The notes beneath the pieces are model-generated. The model was not told the DNA's origin, made no database searches, and was given only the letters and a program-made list of their open reading frames with translations. 64,000 nucleotides of DNA from NCBI GenBank assembly GCA_029213065.1, contig JARGPH010000002.1:12551-76550 (forward strand), written 5' to 3'. The position numbers and the translations under genes are program-made. Source of the DNA: Verrucomicrobiales bacterium. GTDB lineage: Bacteria; Verrucomicrobiota; Verrucomicrobiia; Verrucomicrobiales; DEV007. Below, piece by piece: positions 17,468 through 26,604 of the stretch (positions within the stretch are counted from its first letter, which is position 1; every line of letters starts with the position of its first letter).

Positions 17468-18877
17468 CTATCCCAGCACGTCTTTCATCACTTCGCCATA
17501 GACATCGGTCAGGCGGAAGTCGCGACCGGCGTAGTTGTAGGTCAGTTTGGTATGGTCCAGTCCCATGAGATGCAGGATGGTGGCGTGGAGATCGTGGATG
17601 TGGGTTTTGTTTTCGACGGCCTGGTAGCCGTGTTCGTCGGTGGCACCGTAGCGGAGGCCGCCGCGCACGCCGCCGCCGGCCATCCACGCGGAGAAGCCCT
17701 TGTTGTTGTGATCGCGTCCGTCGTTGCCTTGCGCGTAGGGAGTGCGGCCGAACTCACCGCTCCAGACGATGAGGGTGTCCTTGAGAAGGTCGCGCTGCTT
17801 GAGGTCGGTGAGCAATCCGGCGATGGGCTGATCGGTGGCGGCGGTGTTGTCGCGCAGTGCCTGTTCGAGGTTGCGGTGTTGATCCCAGCTGCCGTGAGTG
17901 ATTTCGATAAAACGCACCCCGGCTTCGGCAAATCGGCGGGCGAGCAAACACTGGCGACCGAACTTGGCGCTGGCTTGATTGTCGATGCCGTAGAGGGATT
18001 TCGTGGCCTGCGATTCTGCATCGATGTCGAGCAAACCGGGAATCTCAGACTGCATGCGGAAGGCGAGTTCAAACGATTCGATGAGGCCTTCGACCCGGGG
18101 ATTGTGGACCTCTTGATCGAGTTTTCCCCGGTTGAGAGATTTGGCAAAATCGAGCTGCAGGCGCTGCCGTTCGCTGCTCAGTTTTGGATTGCTCAGGTTC
18201 GGCATCCCGGCCGCTGAGGTGTCATAATTTTGCGTCCGCAGACTGCTGCCGATGGGAGTTCCCTGATAGATTGCCGGAAGAAAGGCGGAGCCGTAGTTGT
18301 TGGCACCGGTCGGAGGGCTCAGGGTGATGAAGCCGGGAAGATTCTGATTTTCCGTGCCGAGTCCATACAGCGACCACGCACCCAGCGATGGCCGGACGAA
18401 CTGAAAGTTGCCGGTGTGGAGTTGGGCAAAAGCCTGCGGGTGACTGGGCACGTCGGTGTGCATCCCGTTGACGAGGCAAAGATCGTCCGCGTGTTGGGCG
18501 AGATGCGGATAAAGTTCGGAAATCGGCAGGCCGCTCTCGCCGTGTTGTTTGAACTCGAAAGGTGACCCAAGCCACTTCGCGTCGCCACGCAAGCCGGCGA
18601 CATTGCCGGAGTCTTTGTTCAATCTCGGTTTGTAATCAAAGGTATCGATGTGAGAGGGGCCGCCCTCCATGCACAAAAAGATCACGCGTTTGGCGGTGGC
18701 TGCAAAATGCGGGGCTTTTGGAGCGAGAGGATTGTTGGAGGAGGCCGTGGCAGCAGTGGCGGCGAGGCTGCTTCGCGACTGCATTGCGCTGAGTCCGGCA
18801 AAGGCGGTGTAGGCAAATCCGGTCGACAAATTCTTCAAAGCCTGGCGACGAGTGGGGGGGAAAGGATGAGGATTCAT
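17468..18877 (-). CDS. DUF1501 family protein with Tat-type signal
   Basis: A 469-aa protein of the DUF1501 family, abundant in Planctomycetes and Verrucomicrobia. The N-terminus PPTRRQALKNLSTGFAYTAFAGLSAM is a twin-arginine export signal. The alkaline phosphatase/sulfatase-like fold is suggested by VIFLCMEGGPSHIDTFDYKP near the start, RFIEITHGSWDQHRN, TLIVWSGEFGRTPYAQGNDGRDHN and a C-terminal DLHATILHLMGLDHTKLTY. The putative metal-site residues are present, but no reaction is established for the family. It lies 18 bp downstream of the PSD1 gene, the usual order for this pair in the phylum. Confidence 0.85.
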   Translation of the reverse strand: MNPHPFPPTRRQALKNLSTGFAYTAFAGLSAMQSRSSLAATAATASSNNPLAPKAPHFAATAKRVIFLCMEGGPSHIDTFDYKPRLNKDSGNVAGLRGDAKWLGSPFEFKQHGESGLPISELYPHLAQHADDLCLVNGMHTDVPSHPQAFAQLHTGNFQFVRPSLGAWSLYGLGTENQNLPGFITLSPPTGANNYGSAFLPAIYQGTPIGSSLRTQNYDTSAAGMPNLSNPKLSSERQRLQLDFAKSLNRGKLDQEVHNPRVEGLIESFELAFRMQSEIPGLLDIDAESQATKSLYGIDNQASAKFGRQCLLARRFAEAGVRFIEITHGSWDQHRNLEQALRDNTAATDQPIAGLLTDLKQRDLLKDTLIVWSGEFGRTPYAQGNDGRDHNNKGFSAWMAGGGVRGGLRYGATDEHGYQAVENKTHIHDLHATILHLMGLDHTKLTYNYAGRDFRLTDVYGEVMKDVLG

Positions 18878-18895
18878 GCGGTGAAATGGGGGGAT

Positions 18896-21394
18896 TCAAT
18901 TGACGTAGAGAAAATCAGCCGAAGTAAACAGCGCATGACAAAAGTCGGTCATGGCTTCGAGATACGCAGCATCCCGGTCGGTCCTGTTTTCCTGACTGGT
19001 TATCTCAAGGGATTGCTGAAAAAACGAACTGGCCTTGCGCATTTCGTCCGCGGAAGGGGGGCGACCGAAGACCATTTGAAAGGCCGCAGCGCCTTGTTGT
19101 CCCGGCTTGATTCCTTCGTTTTCGATCAGTCTGCGGGCCGTAGCTTCGGCCTGAGTCCGCACGAAGTCGCTATTCATGAGAAAGAGGGCTTGCGAGGGAA
19201 CGGTCGTGGTTTCGCGCCGGCCGACGCCCGTGCTCGGATCGGCGAAGTCAAAGATATCGAGCGAGTCGGGAACCTGTTTGCGCACGATCGGCAGATACAC
19301 GGAACGATGCGGGCTGGTGAATTCAAACCCCTCGATGTCGGCAACGCCACCGCTGCGAAGATTGCGGCTTTGTTGGGTGATCACTGAACCGTAGGGTGGC
19401 TCGATTTCCAGGGAACCACTGATGGCGAGAAGGGAGTCGCGCAGTGATTCCGCATCGAGTCGGCGCTGGTCGGCCCGCCATCGCAGGGCATTTTCCGGAT
19501 CGGTGGTGAAGGCGGTGCTGTCGAATGTCGAACTCAACTGGTAGGTGCGGGACAGGACGATCTCGCGGATCAGATTTTTCACCGACCAATCGTCGGCCAT
19601 GAACTGCAGGGCAAGATGGTCGAGCAGCTCGGGGTGACTTGGTTTGCTGCCGGTGGCACCAAAATTGTCGACGCTGGTGACGATGCCGTTGCCCATCAGG
19701 TGCATCCAGACGCGGTTGACCATGACACGGGCGGTGAGCGGATGCTCGGGGGACGCGATCCACCGCGCCAGTTCGAGGCGACCGGAGGAATCGTCCGCGA
19801 GCGGCTGGAGGTCTTCCTCATCGGACATCACCTGGAGAAATCCCCGTGGCACAGTGTCTTTGGGAAGGTCGACTTCGCCACGCACCAGAAACTGAGCGTC
19901 GGAAATATCCTCGCTGTCGGTGACGCCCATGGCGAGGGCAATCGGCTTGCCATTTTCGTCGTAGGTATTGAGCTCGGTGTCGAGCATGGTGATGACATGG
20001 TTCAACTGCAGAAGTTGCCGACGATCCACTTGTGCTGGATCCTCGCTTCGGGCTCTGACGAGTTCTCTCATGCGGTCGCGTGCGCGGTTGAGTTGGTTTT
20101 TCTTGGCCTCGATTTCATCCGGGGAAAGTGGTTCGAAGGCGAACTCGTTTTCCTTGATGGGCAATTCGATCAACTCAGAAGCGTGGCGATTCTGAACCGA
20201 CGAGTAAGTGCCGAACCAGGTATCGCTGCTCAGGAAAATGCCCGCCATCGCGTAGTAATCCGACTGCGGGATGGGGTCGAATTTGTGATCGTGGCAGCGG
20301 GCGCAGGAGATGGTGGTGCCGAGCATCGCCTTGCCGAGTGTTTCAATCTGCTCGTCGACCAGGTCGTAGCGAAACTGCTCCTCGACCTGTGAGTTGAGGT
20401 TCTTCGGCCCGAGAGCAAGGAAGCCGGTGGCAATGCCCTGTTGGGCGCGCTCCTGCTTGTCCGGTGATGTCATGAGATCGCCGGCGAGCTGTTCGGTTAG
20501 GAAGATGTCGTAGGGTTTGTCGTCGTTGAAGCTCTTAATGACATAGTCGCGGTAGCGCCAGGCTTCCGGATAGAAAACGACATTCACATCTCTGCCGTTC
20601 GATTCCGCGTAGCGGGCGACATCGAGCCAATGGCGTCCCCAGCGTTCCCCGAACTGAGGTGAGGCGAGAAGTTCGTCGACGACTGCGGCCACGGCTGCGG
20701 ACCGATCTTTCTCGCAGGCTTTGATGAACGCTTCGATCTGCTCAGGCTTCGGCGGCAGGCCAATGAGATCGAAATAGAGACGGCGCAGCAAAGTATAGGA
20801 ATCGGCATCGGCGACTGGCTCCAGTTTGGCTTCCGTGAGACCGGCGTAGATGTAGTGATCGATGTCGGTGACCGGCCAGGCATTGGCGGAAAACTCGGGA
20901 ACTTTTCCCTGTTGCGGTTTCCGGTAGGCCCAGAACTCGCGCCCGGCATCCATGTCGATGATGGAGGTAATCATGCCGGCGCTGTCCGACTCTCGCGGGT
21001 CGGGAGCACCCATCTCGATCCACTTGCGAAAATCAGCGATCACTTCGGCGTCGAGTTTGTACTTCGGCGGCATTTCCAGTGAAGAGTCATCGTAGCTGAT
21101 CGCGGTCATCAGCAGACTGTCGTCGGCTTTTCCCGGAACCACTGCGGCACCGCTGTCTCCACCCTGCAGACTCGCTTCACGGGTATCGAGCAGCAGTCCG
21201 CCCTTCACCTTTTCCGAATCCTGCGAGTGGCATTTGTAGCAATGCTCGACCAGGGCAGGGCGGATTTTTGACTCGAAAAAATCCAGGCCGGCCGAGTCGG
21301 TTTGCGCGAGACCTGCACCTGTGGGAATCGCCGCGAAAACAGCCAGAACTGTGGCTTTGATAGTGCGTTCGGATAGGGAGCAGGGAAATCTCAT
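18896..21394 (-). CDS. PSD1 / planctomycete-type cytochrome c, DUF1549-DUF1553 protein
   Basis: An 832-aa secreted protein with an N-terminal signal peptide. A cytochrome-c-like heme site, CYKCH (CxxCH), lies near residue 52 within LVEHCYKCHSQDSEKVKGGLLLDTREA. DUF1549 follows (DIDHYIYAGLTEAKLEPVADADSYTLLRRLYFDLIGLPP) with CARCHDHKFDPIPQSDYYAMAGIF, a second CxxCH. A coiled linker leads to DUF1553 (HPLTARVMVNRVWMHLMGNGIV, then FGATGSKPSHPELLDHLA). The family is always paired with DUF1501 proteins and often with sulfatases. Its function is unproven; a periplasmic redox role tied to polysaccharide use is a common guess. First gene of the two-gene operon. Confidence 0.9.
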   Translation of the reverse strand: MRFPCSLSERTIKATVLAVFAAIPTGAGLAQTDSAGLDFFESKIRPALVEHCYKCHSQDSEKVKGGLLLDTREASLQGGDSGAAVVPGKADDSLLMTAISYDDSSLEMPPKYKLDAEVIADFRKWIEMGAPDPRESDSAGMITSIIDMDAGREFWAYRKPQQGKVPEFSANAWPVTDIDHYIYAGLTEAKLEPVADADSYTLLRRLYFDLIGLPPKPEQIEAFIKACEKDRSAAVAAVVDELLASPQFGERWGRHWLDVARYAESNGRDVNVVFYPEAWRYRDYVIKSFNDDKPYDIFLTEQLAGDLMTSPDKQERAQQGIATGFLALGPKNLNSQVEEQFRYDLVDEQIETLGKAMLGTTISCARCHDHKFDPIPQSDYYAMAGIFLSSDTWFGTYSSVQNRHASELIELPIKENEFAFEPLSPDEIEAKKNQLNRARDRMRELVRARSEDPAQVDRRQLLQLNHVITMLDTELNTYDENGKPIALAMGVTDSEDISDAQFLVRGEVDLPKDTVPRGFLQVMSDEEDLQPLADDSSGRLELARWIASPEHPLTARVMVNRVWMHLMGNGIVTSVDNFGATGSKPSHPELLDHLALQFMADDWSVKNLIREIVLSRTYQLSSTFDSTAFTTDPENALRWRADQRRLDAESLRDSLLAISGSLEIEPPYGSVITQQSRNLRSGGVADIEGFEFTSPHRSVYLPIVRKQVPDSLDIFDFADPSTGVGRRETTTVPSQALFLMNSDFVRTQAEATARRLIENEGIKPGQQGAAAFQMVFGRPPSADEMRKASSFFQQSLEITSQENRTDRDAAYLEAMTDFCHALFTSADFLYVN

Positions 21395-21473
21395 CGGTGA
21401 TTACTGACCCTTCTAGTAACGCCACGAATTCGAAAAAGTTTCGCGAAGGGATGATCTCAACACGCAGAACAAA

Positions 21474-21853
21474 ATTCCCGAACCCCTCAAAACGCGCTCT
21501 GCACCATTCCTCCTTCGGCGCGGATGTTGCTGCCGTTGATGACAGCGGCGCGGGAGCTGCTCACGAAGGTGACGATGTCGCCGATTTCCTGTGGCTTGAT
21601 GAGTCGCTGGATCAGCGAGGCGGGGCGGTTCTCGGCGATGAATTTCTGGACGCCTTCGGTGAGTGTCGGTCCGGGGAGGGCGCTGTTCACGGTCAACCCG
21701 GCGAGGGCACGTGAAATCCCCAACGGCATCGTCTTCGTCGCGCTGTAGTGAGCCATTTCCGGTGCGGCTTTGATGCCGGATTCACTGGAGATGAAAATGA
21801 CCCGTCCCTCCTTGCGGTCGAGCATGCCCTTAAGGTAGTGACTGGCGAGACGA
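21474..21853 (-). pseudogene. Decayed duplicate of the 3' part of the SDR gene at 30678-31466
   Basis: About 380 bp are near-identical to 30662-31112, the 3' part of the intact SDR gene, in the same orientation. The copy has lost 51 bp (17 codons, [17 protein letters not shown]) and 18 bp (6 codons). Both losses end at short direct repeats in the intact copy (TCGGCGATGAA and GGTCA), as expected for replication slippage. The frame stays open, but the Rossmann cofactor half is absent, so no active enzyme can result. Upstream homology stops at about 21853. Confidence 0.85.
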
Positions 21854-21873
21854 TAAATCGGCACCTGACCCCA

Positions 21874-21914
21874 TACTCCTTAGGGTTGAGTCGATGACTC
21901 CTTAGGGGCGAGTC
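21874..21914. repeat. Tandem pair of 19-bp palindrome-like units (22-bp period)
   Basis: TACTCCTTAGGGTTGAGTC (21874-21892) and GACTCCTTAGGGGCGAGTC (21896-21914) are separated by GAT. The outer arms GACTC/GAGTC are complementary. The pair sits right at the broken end of the SDR pseudogene, which suggests involvement in the rearrangement or insertion there. Confidence 0.5.
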
Positions 21915-21935
21915 GTGTGTCTTCAATATTAATTC

Positions 21936-21949
21936 TACTTTGTTAACGT
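21936..21949 (+). promoter_or_regulatory. TTTGTTAAC promoter-like motif before the sulfatase gene
   Basis: CTACTTTGTTAACGTCGTCG matches the core of the motif seen upstream of the GH86-sulfatase (9697) and sigma-factor (55288) genes. It lies farther from its gene (about 120-150 bp) than the other two, so it is weaker evidence. Confidence 0.25.
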
Positions 21950-22099
21950 CGTCGAGATGACGTAAAAAAGGGTCTCTGCACCCGCTGCGAAGCCTCTGGA
22001 ACGGAGTCTCTGCGGCGGATACGGAGATCCTTTTCTACAAAATATCAAAGTGGAATTAAATTGGCAATGATTCTGATTTCATTGATTCTCCTTAAACAC

Positions 22100-23941
22100 A
22101 TGAACCAACTGAAATTAATCCTTTTCGCCCTCGGGTCCCTGTTTTTGTCCTCGGGTGCGCAAGCAGATCCGGCGGAGTTGAAGCCCAATATCCTCATCTT
22201 CTACGTCGATGATCTCGGATGGCAGGGATCTCAGTTGAATGACGTCGATAAGCCTTGTAACTACGAAACACCCAATGTTCTCAAGTTGGCGGAGCAGGGG
22301 ATGAACTTTACCCAGGGGTATTCCGCAGCGCCGACCTGCGCCCCGTCACGGGCCGGGATCATTACGGGGCAGCACCCGGGGAAACTCCGATACACCCACG
22401 TGTTGTTTGACCGGATCACGACAGGCAAAGCGTCGGAAGAATTTGTTGATCCCTACCTTGGATCCCATCTTCAGCTGGATGCGCTTACTTTGGCGACAGC
22501 ATTAGGGGCCAACGGCTACCACACCGGGCATGTCGGCAAATGGCACCTGGGATTGAGCTCGTCGCTTTTCGGCTTTGATTTCAGTCATGAAGAACGTGGA
22601 GTGCATCGTAAGACAGCTGATCGAACCAAGGATTTTGCAACTTTCGATGATCCCACCTACCCACTCAGCAAAGAGAAATACCCGCCGTTCAGCGACAAAA
22701 AGCCAGACGGAATCTCTTATCCCTACGACGATGTCACCGAAACGGCGCTGAAGTTTATCGAAGAGAGCGATGATAAGCCGTTTTTTCTCTATCTGGCCCA
22801 CTGGATGGTGCACTGGCCGGCGATGACGCGCAATGGTGAGTTGCTGGAATACTATTGTGACAAGCTCGGCCAACCGTTCCCGCCAAAGCCGGGATCGATG
22901 TCCATTCCGGGACAGAACAACCCCTATTTCGCATCGATGGTGAGCACCGTCGACTGGAGCCTCGGCCGGGTGCTTGACTATCTCGAAAAAACCGATGATC
23001 CGCGTAATAAGGAAAAGAAGTTAATCGAAACGACCTATGTGATCTTCACCTCTGACAATGGAGGAGCAACGCTCCACGGCAAAGAAGTCCTCTCCGATAA
23101 CTCCCCGCTGAAATATGGCAAAACACATGCCGAGGAAGGTGGCATTCGAGTACCCATGGTCATTTCCGGACCCGGAATCCCAAAGGGCACAAAGTTTGAT
23201 CGCCCGGTCAATCAGCTGGACTATTTCCCGACGATCCTGAATTTGACGCAAACAATGATTGCTCCGGAGGCCCGGAAGAACCTGGGCGGTCTGGACATCA
23301 CCCCGGTTCTTCTGGACGGGGCTGAGCAAATTGTAGACGCGCAAGGCGAGGAACGCGAAAACCTGTTCTGGCACTACCCGCACGGTGGCGAATCAATGCG
23401 ATCGAGCCTTCGTGAAGGCGATTTCAAATTACACAAAAACTACCACACACACGACTACAGTTTGTATCGCCTCTACAAAGACGGACAACGACACGATCTG
23501 GAAGAAGCTAACGATCTGGCGGCCGACCCTGAATATGCGCCACTGCTCAAGACGCTTTCAGAAAAACTCGACAATCATCTCGTGGAAAATCAGGTGGAGG
23601 GCCCGTATCTCAACCCGATCTACACTGACAGAACAAAACCTGCCGCGGAGATCCAGGCAGTGAAATACGATAGCGAAAAAACGGAATCCAGATTGAGACT
23701 GACAAGCGAAAGTCCTGCCATCAAAACCGCCTACGTTATTTATCGCGACAAGCCGGGTGTTGATAAGAAGAAAAGTAAGACCGATTTCGATGTTCGTATC
23801 GGCGTGAAAATACCTGCCAAGATCACCGCATCGGGAAAAATCATCCGGGCCACGATACCGAAAGGAATCGAAGCATGGTGCTTCCTGTTGATTGACGAAA
23901 ATAACTACCTGATTTACAGCGATGTCGAAGTGATCGAGTAG
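22100..23941 (+). CDS. Secreted type I sulfatase
   Basis: A 613-aa protein from ATG 22100; in-frame ATGs at 22061 and 22067 precede it but would spoil the signal peptide MNQLKLILFALGSLFLSSGAQA. The metal-binding start is NILIFYVDDLGWQGS. The formylglycine motif is CAPSR, Cys80 counted from 22100, within APTCAPSRAGIITG. HTGHVGKWHLG and FTSDNGG supply further active-site residues. The family hydrolyses sulfate esters after conversion of the Cys to formylglycine. The C-terminal ~90 residues form an extra beta-rich tail. It is the first gene of the accessory island; its closeness to a GH43-like gene suggests action on a carbohydrate. Confidence 0.9.
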   Translation: MNQLKLILFALGSLFLSSGAQADPAELKPNILIFYVDDLGWQGSQLNDVDKPCNYETPNVLKLAEQGMNFTQGYSAAPTCAPSRAGIITGQHPGKLRYTHVLFDRITTGKASEEFVDPYLGSHLQLDALTLATALGANGYHTGHVGKWHLGLSSSLFGFDFSHEERGVHRKTADRTKDFATFDDPTYPLSKEKYPPFSDKKPDGISYPYDDVTETALKFIEESDDKPFFLYLAHWMVHWPAMTRNGELLEYYCDKLGQPFPPKPGSMSIPGQNNPYFASMVSTVDWSLGRVLDYLEKTDDPRNKEKKLIETTYVIFTSDNGGATLHGKEVLSDNSPLKYGKTHAEEGGIRVPMVISGPGIPKGTKFDRPVNQLDYFPTILNLTQTMIAPEARKNLGGLDITPVLLDGAEQIVDAQGEERENLFWHYPHGGESMRSSLREGDFKLHKNYHTHDYSLYRLYKDGQRHDLEEANDLAADPEYAPLLKTLSEKLDNHLVENQVEGPYLNPIYTDRTKPAAEIQAVKYDSEKTESRLRLTSESPAIKTAYVIYRDKPGVDKKKSKTDFDVRIGVKIPAKITASGKIIRATIPKGIEAWCFLLIDENNYLIYSDVEVIE

Positions 23942-24406
23942 GCAGGCCTCATGGGAGCCGGAGCGTCACTCACAAATCGAAGCAGGCGACGATCACTATA
24001 ACGGCGGACCATCGCTTCAATCCATGCGGGGCATCCCATCTTCTTCGAGGTCCGTTTTTCTGTATTGTTTGTCTGTCCCTTGAAGCAACCGATGGTGACG
24101 CGACCGCCCACCGAATCAGGGCGCGTGTCCCTTCCTCTTTAACCGGGGCTGCTCCGCTCGATGCGGCAGCTGGGTGATCGGCGGGTTTAGGGGTGATTGG
24201 TGACTGTGTGAGAGTCAGGAAATGTCGCCTGACCTCGAAATTCCGAAATTTCTAGTTCGATCTGATTGTTTTAGAATTCTCTTTGAGGTGTGATAAATAT
24301 GATTTTAGAGACTATTAGTCTGAATAGATAACCTGTCCCCAGGAAATTGTGTCCCCAGGAAATTCGGGGGGGCGTGAGAAGGCTGTTCAGTGACCATCGA
24401 TTTCGA
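23942..24406. other. Gene-free junction with mobile-element-like repeats
   Basis: No supported gene; a 65-aa minus-strand frame at 23914-24111 has no recognisable domain. The part next to the HerA gene holds TGAATAGATAACCTGTCCC (24321-24339), nearly identical to 38201-38219, followed by the short tandem string GTCCCCAGGAAATT in two copies (24335-24365). These look like remnants of a small transposable element. Confidence 0.4.
24321..24370. repeat. Dispersed repeat, probable transposon-end remnant
   Basis: TGAATAGATAACCTGTCCC here and TGAATAGATTACCTGTCCC at 38201-38219 match at 18 of 19 positions. Here it is followed by two copies of GTCCCCAGGAAATT. Strings of this type are often seen beside Y1 (RAYT/IS200-like) transposase genes; that link is from memory and no transposase is present here. 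Confidence 0.4.
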
Positions 24407-26602
24407 TCAAAAAGGAATCGCGTCCTCATCCGGGCGATCTTCTCCGGTGTCTTTCTCTGCGATGTCTTCAATAGTTGGCTCGGCAGCTTGTTCAGTGGAG
24501 TTCTCGGAATTTACCCTACCTTGCCATTCTCGGGAAATCTCCGACCAGTCGACTGTTCTCTCACTTTCACCCTCCTCATCGTCGACCTTTCCAGTCCACA
24601 CTTCCCAAAAATCGGGATCGTCTGATTGTGGACGCTGTTCATCCGGGAGGTTTCTAATTTTGACGAGGATCGGCAGCTCCGACGCCCATCCCATCAGAAT
24701 CGCTTTTTGGGAGGGAAGCGAAGGAAGGTCACGCAACAGCCCCCTGAGATTGTCCGGGACTAGCTTCTGCACGAGTTCCTGATCCCGATCGTTGCTGATG
24801 CGGTGAAGGAGGAAGGTATTGCACTGAGAGAGAACAGTGGGTGAAAGTTCGGAAGGACGTTGGGAGGAAAGAACGAGTCCAAGGCCGAACTTCCGGCCCT
24901 CCCGAGCAATTCGCTCGAATAGGCGACAGCAGGCACTGGAGGCGCTCTCATTTTCAGACACCTCGTTGTATCGTTTAATGAAAGTGTGCGCTTCCTCCAT
25001 CACAAGCACGGTCGGGAGCGTTTTGTGTTGTGGGTGCAGTTTCCGGTATCGCTGTAAAGCTTCAAAAGTCATCCTCGCGATGACGGCCGTAATAATATGG
25101 ATGACCTCAGCTGGGACTAGAGAGAGGTCGACAATCGTTACCGTCCCATTTGAGGCATCGCTGTTTCCCAAAATCTCAGTAAGCCACTCATCCAAACCGG
25201 TTTCCTCGCCATCAGTTCCGTAGGTTGAACTCATTCGAGCCTCCGCCAGCAATCCTCTGACTCTCATAATGAGCGAGTCAAAAAATTGAGGGTTGCCTTC
25301 AGTTCTAGCGGACCTCTCTAAGTAAGCCCCAAATTCAAAACTTCCGAACTGAATGGGCAAATCCTCCTTGTTCTGGGAAATTTGAATTCCGTTTCCAAGT
25401 TCTGAAACCAATTCGTCGATTTCCCCCCTTATTTCATTTAGAGACTTGATAGAAAAGTTATTGTAGCCAGTCGTTCCATTGTTTCTCTGATAGGTTTGCC
25501 CATCCGCACCCAAGACCGAATCAATCGTCTGAACGCAGCTGTGAAGTCGATCTGAAAAGTCACCAAATTGGGAACCAAACTCTTCAAGATCCTCCTTAAT
25601 CAGCTGCAGGGTGGGTCCAAACTTCCATCCTTCGTAACCCCGACCAGTTGAAATCGCTGCCTCGATGGTCGTCAACATCGCGCTACACCCCTGACGCAAG
25701 CGCAATTGGGATTCCTGGTTTGCCCCTTCGATACTCTTGATTTCTCGCAGACACTTTCGTAGCAGGGGCCTCTGAACTCCTGGGCTCGCCTGCGTGAACG
25801 CACACCATTCGTCGCTGTTCCAGAACCAGAGAGGGACTTTTAGGGGAGCGACATTCTCTTCCTCGGCATCCACGGAAAAGATTCTGGCCTTTTTGTCCGA
25901 AGAAAAGGCACGGCTGTATTCACCATTCGGATCGAGAATCAGAAAACGAGCATTGGGATCCGCCCCAGTGCCTCGCTCTGCCTTGGCAGCATCGAGAGAC
26001 CACCGGATCAGCCCTGCGACCGAACAAGATTTTCCGCTCCCTGTATTTCCGAGAACAGCAAGATGCCTTCCGAAAAGTCGGTTGGGATCCACCTTGACCT
26101 CTGCGTTCTCCGCCAACGGACTGTTGCCGATCCAGACTCGGCGATTTTCGCCCGACTCGACGATGGAACGAAGCTGTTCCGGTGTTGGCAGAAAAACCAC
26201 GTCACCAACCGAAGGAAAGCTCCCAACACCTCGCCGGAAATTGAAACTGACATGCCCCTTTCCGTCGTCATTCCCGAAAGACAAGGTCCCCAATGGAGTA
26301 AGACTTAGCTTTCGCAAGGGGAAGGGCAAATCAATCAAGCCGAAGTCCTGCTGGGTTCCTTTTCTCTTGGGGTAGGGAGAACGCTCCACCGTGATCCACT
26401 CCACTTGCCCGACCAGGAACCCTTCATCGGAAGGCACGAGGACGTATCCATTGACCCGGGGAAACGGACGTGGAGTCCCTGTGTTGAGTGAAATCGCGGC
26501 AGGGGCTTCTACATCCAGTAAGACCTTGATCTCGCTGGGTGACACGAAGTCAACACTCCCGATGCGGAGAGAATCTAGGAGTGCTAATGGGCTTGTGCTC
26601 AT
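24407..26602 (-). CDS. herA: HerA-like ATPase of a SIR2-HerA anti-phage system
   Basis: A 731-aa FtsK/HerA-superfamily ATPase. An N-terminal HAS-barrel-like region covers residues 1-150. Walker A is GNTGSGKS at residues 185-192, and Walker B/catalytic Glu is LPTVLVMEEAH near 530. ERIAREGRKFGLGLVLSSQRPSELSPTVLSQCNTFLLHR follows, with the sensor Gln and arginine-finger region typical of HerA. The last ~60 residues are acidic. In SIR2-HerA defence the ATPase forms a hexameric ring that joins a SIR2 NADase multimer and controls its activity on phage infection. It starts 2 nt after the SIR2 stop, so the two are co-translated. The product is cytosolic, and base composition is more AT-rich than in flanking genes, in line with horizontal acquisition. 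Confidence 0.85.
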   Translation of the reverse strand: MSTSPLALLDSLRIGSVDFVSPSEIKVLLDVEAPAAISLNTGTPRPFPRVNGYVLVPSDEGFLVGQVEWITVERSPYPKRKGTQQDFGLIDLPFPLRKLSLTPLGTLSFGNDDGKGHVSFNFRRGVGSFPSVGDVVFLPTPEQLRSIVESGENRRVWIGNSPLAENAEVKVDPNRLFGRHLAVLGNTGSGKSCSVAGLIRWSLDAAKAERGTGADPNARFLILDPNGEYSRAFSSDKKARIFSVDAEEENVAPLKVPLWFWNSDEWCAFTQASPGVQRPLLRKCLREIKSIEGANQESQLRLRQGCSAMLTTIEAAISTGRGYEGWKFGPTLQLIKEDLEEFGSQFGDFSDRLHSCVQTIDSVLGADGQTYQRNNGTTGYNNFSIKSLNEIRGEIDELVSELGNGIQISQNKEDLPIQFGSFEFGAYLERSARTEGNPQFFDSLIMRVRGLLAEARMSSTYGTDGEETGLDEWLTEILGNSDASNGTVTIVDLSLVPAEVIHIITAVIARMTFEALQRYRKLHPQHKTLPTVLVMEEAHTFIKRYNEVSENESASSACCRLFERIAREGRKFGLGLVLSSQRPSELSPTVLSQCNTFLLHRISNDRDQELVQKLVPDNLRGLLRDLPSLPSQKAILMGWASELPILVKIRNLPDEQRPQSDDPDFWEVWTGKVDDEEGESERTVDWSEISREWQGRVNSENSTEQAAEPTIEDIAEKDTGEDRPDEDAIPF

Positions 26603-26604
26603 AC

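Noticed and set aside
23914-24111. 65-aa frame after the sulfatase gene, considered as a transposase fragment
   Set aside because: No recognisable catalytic motif; overlaps the sulfatase end. Not enough to call a mobile-element gene.
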